Position numbers and translations under genes: made by a program. 64,000 nucleotides of DNA, taken from Petrosia ficiformis. Lineage: Eukaryota; Porifera; Demospongiae; Haplosclerida; Petrosiidae. Below, one piece after another: positions 61,801 through 64,000 of this stretch. The notes under the pieces are model-generated. The model worked only from the letters and a program-made list of their open reading frames with translations. It had not been told where the DNA came from and did no database searches. The stretch is taken from contig OX345636.1 of assembly GCA_947044365.1 (NCBI GenBank), positions 46,067,037-46,131,036 on the forward strand. Direction: 5' to 3'. Positions within the stretch are counted from its first letter, which is position 1. Each line of letters opens with the position of its first letter.

Positions 61801-62580
61801 AAATATCACACTAATTTGATTTCACAGGCTTAATAATTGTTTTATTATAAATTTTGAACCAAAATGATTCAACAGTGTTTTAATAAACTTCAGGTATGTA
61901 ATCATTGTTCAGTTGTTAATTAAAACCAAAACTAAGGACACTTCCTTTTGATCATGAATTAAACTATTAGTACTATATATAATTATATAACATATACAAT
62001 AGTTTTGATTTCTTAATTAAAACATAAACAAAAATGGTTTGCATTGACCATTGACCAAACACACTACAAGACATGTGACTAAAGTAATACTTTACTACAA
62101 CGGTTACCCAGTACTAGAACACTATAACATCTATAACAACACTGGCAGCAACTATAACTATTCAAGTATTTAATTGTGCATATATTTCAATTCCTTACCC
62201 GTTGCAGTCCTTTTTGACAAATAGTTACTGAAATCAGCCAGGAATATGAAAGACAAAAAAAGTACACATGAAAAAATTTAAAGGTAAGTCACAGTATGTA
62301 TAGTGTCATCAGTATAGAGACAGTAGTAATCTTATTATAAGCAAAAAGCTGCACTTTTACGGCAGCCATTTTACATACCAGTATTTGATAGAGACGTTAG
62401 TTCAGAAACTAGACAGCGTCTCTGGGCGAAACATTGCAATACTGGTAGCTACTAAACACTCTGTAGCGTACATTCATAATATTTTTAGACAATATATGAA
62501 TACAAAACTGATTCTGTTCATAAAGTAAATTTAATTAACAATATGGAATACTTACCAGCTGAGAGAACTTTGTAAAACAT
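49900..62580 (-). CDS. GATM: Glycine amidinotransferase, mitochondrial (paralog B)
   Basis: Six exons on the minus strand: 62556-62580, 62199-62227, 54876-55586, 54359-54545, 53788-53963 and 49900-49992. They total 1221 nt, or 406 residues. Structure, phases and microexon lengths (25 and 29 nt) equal those of paralog A; only exon 3 differs, being two codons longer. The presequence reads [18 protein letters not shown]. The family blocks [63 protein letters not shown] and [20 protein letters not shown] are intact, with catalytic Asp238, His287 and Cys391. It is therefore probably an active arginine:glycine amidinotransferase in mitochondria. Compared with A it has SNPDRPC where A has SNPIRPC. 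Introns also share patches with A (62190-62600 resembles 47640-48150), so the pair arose by tandem duplication of the whole gene. Confidence 0.95.
50938..51173. mobile_element. Foldback MITE, GTAGGGATGTCAAAA family
   Basis: GTAGGGATGTCAAAACTCAA at the left is matched inverted near 51150-51173. An inner palindromic pair ATATAACCCTACATAAGCAC / TAATTATGTAGGGTTGTTAT also occurs. A left-arm fragment lies at 21195. It is in the last intron of GATM-B. Confidence 0.75.
51528..52079. mobile_element. CAGGAGTCCAT TIR element, copy 2, 7-bp TSD
   Basis: 552 bp with the same termini as the element at 46605 (CAGGAGTCCATAGAAAAAAC and inverse). It also has the subterminal GCTAGCGGATATACTATTTT motif. Flanked by identical ATATAGT (51521-51527 and 52080-52086). 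The ~250-bp centre is unlike copy 1; it starts with a short Lys-rich frame ([16 protein letters not shown]) that soon stops. Confidence 0.88.
52416..52726. mobile_element. TAGTGTTGTTTTAGT TIR MITE
   Basis: The left terminus TAGTGTTGTTTTAGTGAACT and an inverted right end ACTAAAACAGC...AAAACAACACTA enclose degenerate TTAGTTAACTATAACTAAAA sequence. The fragments near 5900 and 44570 belong to the same repeat type. Confidence 0.6.
54101..54298. mobile_element. MITE, AAAGCAATCATAGGGAT family, short copy
   Basis: TTTTATGGCCTGTAGGCCAA TCCCTATAATTGCTTTCC at the left and CACAAAGCAATCATAAGGAT at the right, with a (TA)n tract between. Only about 200 bp remain. A further solo end lies at 55838-55880. It is in the intron between GATM-B exons 4 and 5. 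Confidence 0.65.
55587..57118. other. GATM-B intron 2, proximal part
   Basis: No gene recognised. A G run (GGGGGGGGGGGG) lies at about 56752. A half copy of the TTTTAACCCTCATTTGGTTA MITE family is at 57003-57055. Segments near 56395 align with the paralog A intron at 45455. Confidence 0.45.
57590..58063 (-). pseudogene. Crypton-type N-terminal fragment
   Basis: The minus-strand frame from [12 protein letters not shown] reads [40 protein letters not shown] and [10 protein letters not shown], then [20 protein letters not shown] and PPRSLYSYY. This is the N-terminal (SAM-like, DNA-binding) part shared by Crypton recombinases and ZMYM/KIAA1958-type proteins. The recombinase domain does not follow, and the frame turns into unrelated sequence after about residue 150. 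It is not the same copy as that at 19599, which keeps the opposite end of the protein best. Confidence 0.8.
58178..58275. repeat. Hairpin with GC-rich tip
   Basis: GTTATGTCATGCTACACGTG and ATCACATTTATAAGCACC pair with inverse segments. The tip is TCGCCCTCGGGCTTGG. About 98 bp, inside the TA-flanked element at 57119. Confidence 0.78.
59170..59574. mobile_element. MITE with captured ORF, ACCGTATAGGGCATATTTTT family
   Basis: Inverted ends of about 45 bp (TACCGTATAGGGCATATTTT and TCGAGGGAATTATATTTTGC). The inner pair ATCTATTTTTCACGAATTGC / GAATTTATTTTTCACGAATA continues the arms. The centre carries the ORF at 59294-59515. The element lies in GATM-B intron 2. Confidence 0.8.
59294..59515 (+). pseudogene. 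HIRAN-like protein fragment inside MITE
   Basis: The 73-codon frame includes [20 protein letters not shown] followed by KCDFG. This resembles the start of HIRAN-like domain proteins (GYHVYKS.W.P.IGE.L....FGN) that are abundant in cnidarian and sponge repeats. It lacks the rest of the domain (the AVAV...GHVPR part). A captured fragment is the simplest reading; the family call is from memory of the pattern. Confidence 0.45.
60212..60330. repeat. 119-bp hairpin capped by CTTCGG
   Basis: TATTATCGCACAGATACCCG and GGAAATATTACTCGTTGGAT pair with inverse segments on the right. The tip is CACTCGTCCTTCGGACTCGTGG. The arms are almost exact, so this copy is young or maintained. Confidence 0.85.
60940..61025 (+). 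pseudogene. hAT transposase dimerisation fragment
   Basis: [20 protein letters not shown] followed by AGKIFTP in the plus frame, ending at a stop. It matches the hAT C-terminal motif and resembles the triplicated unit at 42359, though it is not the same copy. Confidence 0.75.
61401..62198. other. GATM-B intron 2, distal part
   Basis: No gene recognised. A further CACTGCAAAAA-type end (AACAAAATCGTTAAAATAAC) is at 61486-61530. The ORFs here are AT-rich and unsupported. Confidence 0.4.
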
Positions 62581-62689
62581 CTTGACTAAAACCTAGTTTG
62601 GGGTTTGGGGAGAAGAAAAGGCCAGACTAACTACCAGCGTCAAACATTAGCCTAGAAGTCCTATTGGTAACGTGTGGGTGATTATTGCA

Positions 62690-62722
62690 AACGGAGCCGG
62701 AGCCGGAGCCGGAGCCGGAGCT
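62690..62722. repeat. GGAGCC hexanucleotide repeat
   Basis: Five tandem GGAGCC/GGAGCT units, which read Gly-Ala repeats on the plus strand. The sequence is locally GC-rich and sits about 110 bp upstream of the GATM-B start codon, on the promoter side. Confidence 0.85.
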
Positions 62723-62905
62723 GGCCTGCGAGCACACGCCCCTTCGCTAAGAGGACAGCATGCCATGCTAGCTGCAGACATTTTGCATAGCGCTGGAATG
62801 TTTGCGCACCAATCAAACTGCTTGAGTCACATGGCCGGACCACAAGAATGCTATTATCACGTGACAATTTCACAAGTGGCAGATGATGGAACCTCAAAGG
62901 AAGAG

Positions 62906-63057
62906 ATGATGTTCGTTAGACAGTATAGAGATTGCAGTTGAGGAATCTGCGAAGAGATTAGGTTATGCTCTACTGAAAGAAGAACAACGCCTGGCCATCA
63001 GAAAATTTGTGGAGAGTAGTGATGTATTTATAAGCCTTCTGGATTTGGTAATAGTCT
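62906..63057 (+). pseudogene. RecQ-type helicase N-terminal relic 1
   Basis: In one plus frame: VEESAKRLGYALLKEEQRLA, then IRKFVESSDVFISL. In the next frame (after a small deletion) follows GFGNSL. This is the Q-motif/motif 0 and Walker A region (LPTGFGKS) of RecQ-like DNA helicases. The deletion breaks the Walker A and the sequence then runs into the inverted-repeat element at 63054. Confidence 0.75.
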
Positions 63058-63865
63058 GGGTACCCGCCCCTTCGCTTGAAGAGAAAGGATCTGGCTCAAG
63101 CTAGCATCCGCGTTTGTGCAGTACAACAGAAATCTGTTGCAGCCAATCAAATTACTTGATGTTCAATTAATACCATTCCGATCATGCTACACGTGTTAAA
63201 ATTTGGCGACCATTGTTGACTGTTTGAGTGAGTCAGCTAAATCTTTAGGTCTAATACTGAAACCGGGGTTGTTTTGGGTTTCCTTGAGTGTCTTCGGAAG
63301 GGAAAGATGTTTTGTCTATCCTACCAACTGGTTTTGGAAACAGTACGTGTTTCCTTCGACCTTTGGCGGAGTGGTTCAGTTTTTGGTTGTGTGTCCTCTA
63401 GTTGCTATCATGGAAGACCAAGTAAAGGATGCTGTCAGTGTCAGAATGGGTTTGTTTACTGGCTGCATGCATTTTGTGTGATACAGTACCACAGACAAAA
63501 GGATCCGTCATTGAAGGTTGCTATCAGTTGGTATTCATTGGACCAGAAATGCTGTTGAGCAAAGGATGGAAAATGTGTTAGTGTTACTTCATACTGAATT
63601 TCCAGACTAAACTAGTTGCTGACTTACTGTTTTATTTGATCTTGTTCAAAGATATGATCGTTATAATTTAGAATGTCTAGTACTCTGCCCTTTGCGACTT
63701 CGCTTAATTAAATTCCTGCTGCACAAACGTGGATGCTAGCTTGAGCCAGACCCTTCCTCCTCAAGCGAAGGGGTGGGTACCCAGACATTCTAAATTATAA
63801 CGGATTAACAATGAACAATATCAAATAAAACAGCAAGTCAGCAACTAGTTTAGTCTACTGCAGTC
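63054..63865. mobile_element. Inverted-repeat element around RecQ relic 2
   Basis: GTCTGGGTACCCGCCCCTTC ... GGCTCAAGCTAGCATCCGCG at 63054-63120 is matched inverted at 63725-63786. A second inverted pair (63603-63665 with 63781-63855, CTAAACTAGTTGCTGACTTA) overlaps the right arm. The interior carries the second RecQ relic. The window ends shortly after. Confidence 0.65.
63203..63481 (+). pseudogene. RecQ-type helicase relic 2
   Basis: The frame MATIVDCLSESAKSLGLILK parallels relic 1 (ESAK.LG). It continues with a broken Walker A: LPTGFG is readable only after a one-base shift. It then returns to frame with QFLVVCPLVAIMEDQVK, the helicase motif Ia (VVSPLIALM.DQV) of RecQ proteins. A donor-like end or stop follows. 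It is non-functional. Confidence 0.8.
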
Positions 63866-64000
63866 CAATTGACATGATTCTGAAGCCACACTGACATGGG
63901 AAGCAGTGTCTACCTGTCATCTCCAAAAGCCCAAGGTGTCAATGATCAGACTTGCATGTGCTCTCATATAGCCAAGTTGGACCTTAAAAATGCCTCCTAT

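Overview
The window is eukaryotic, AT-rich genomic DNA with intron-split genes (consensus GT-AG junctions) embedded in dense transposon debris. The pervasive TACATGTA-type palindromic simple sequence, a Death-domain/ankyrin gene and the mix of Penelope, Crypton, hAT, Merlin and pogo-like relics suggest a marine invertebrate. A demosponge (Amphimedon-like) is my best guess, but this is inference, not proof.

Four host loci are visible. (1) 1.5-4.4 kb, minus strand: the 5' end of a Ser/Thr/Arg-rich, probably disordered protein with an SxIP-like motif; the rest was not found. (2) 10.9-29.0 kb, plus strand: a 19-exon gene whose reading frame I could follow through every junction (970 codons plus stop). 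It encodes a Death domain, a large unnamed region, coiled coil, and ankyrin repeats each on its own 99-nt phase-0 exon. Its introns are swollen by transposons, including an almost complete Penelope-like element. (3) and (4) 37.6-48.1 kb and 49.9-62.6 kb, minus strand: two complete tandem paralogs of mitochondrial glycine amidinotransferase (GATM/AGAT, first step of creatine synthesis). Both have the same six-exon structure, including 25-nt and 29-nt microexons encoding the presequence, and both keep the catalytic Asp/His/Cys. A third, orphan GATM terminal exon with a scrambled tail lies between them at 49.15-49.26 kb.

The rest is mostly mobile DNA. From left to right: TACATGTA and GGAT-type repeats (0-5 kb); hAT and hairpin MITEs plus a Merlin/IS1595-type transposase relic (6.8-10.6 kb); nested elements in the Death-domain gene's introns (a duplicated ~1 kb element, hAT pieces, a Crypton recombinase relic, Penelope, and a tRNA-SINE foldback inside a MITE); an ABC-transporter pseudogene and a decayed LINE (30-33.7 kb); a second LINE tail (36.4-37 kb); and pogo-like, hAT and other inverted-repeat elements in and around the GATM introns. 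RecQ-helicase relics close the window (62.9-63.8 kb). Several insertions still show target-site duplications, which gives a relative order of nesting.

No CRISPR array, rRNA gene or functional tRNA gene was seen. Everything comes from reading the sequence by eye; percent identities, database matches and transcript support were not available.
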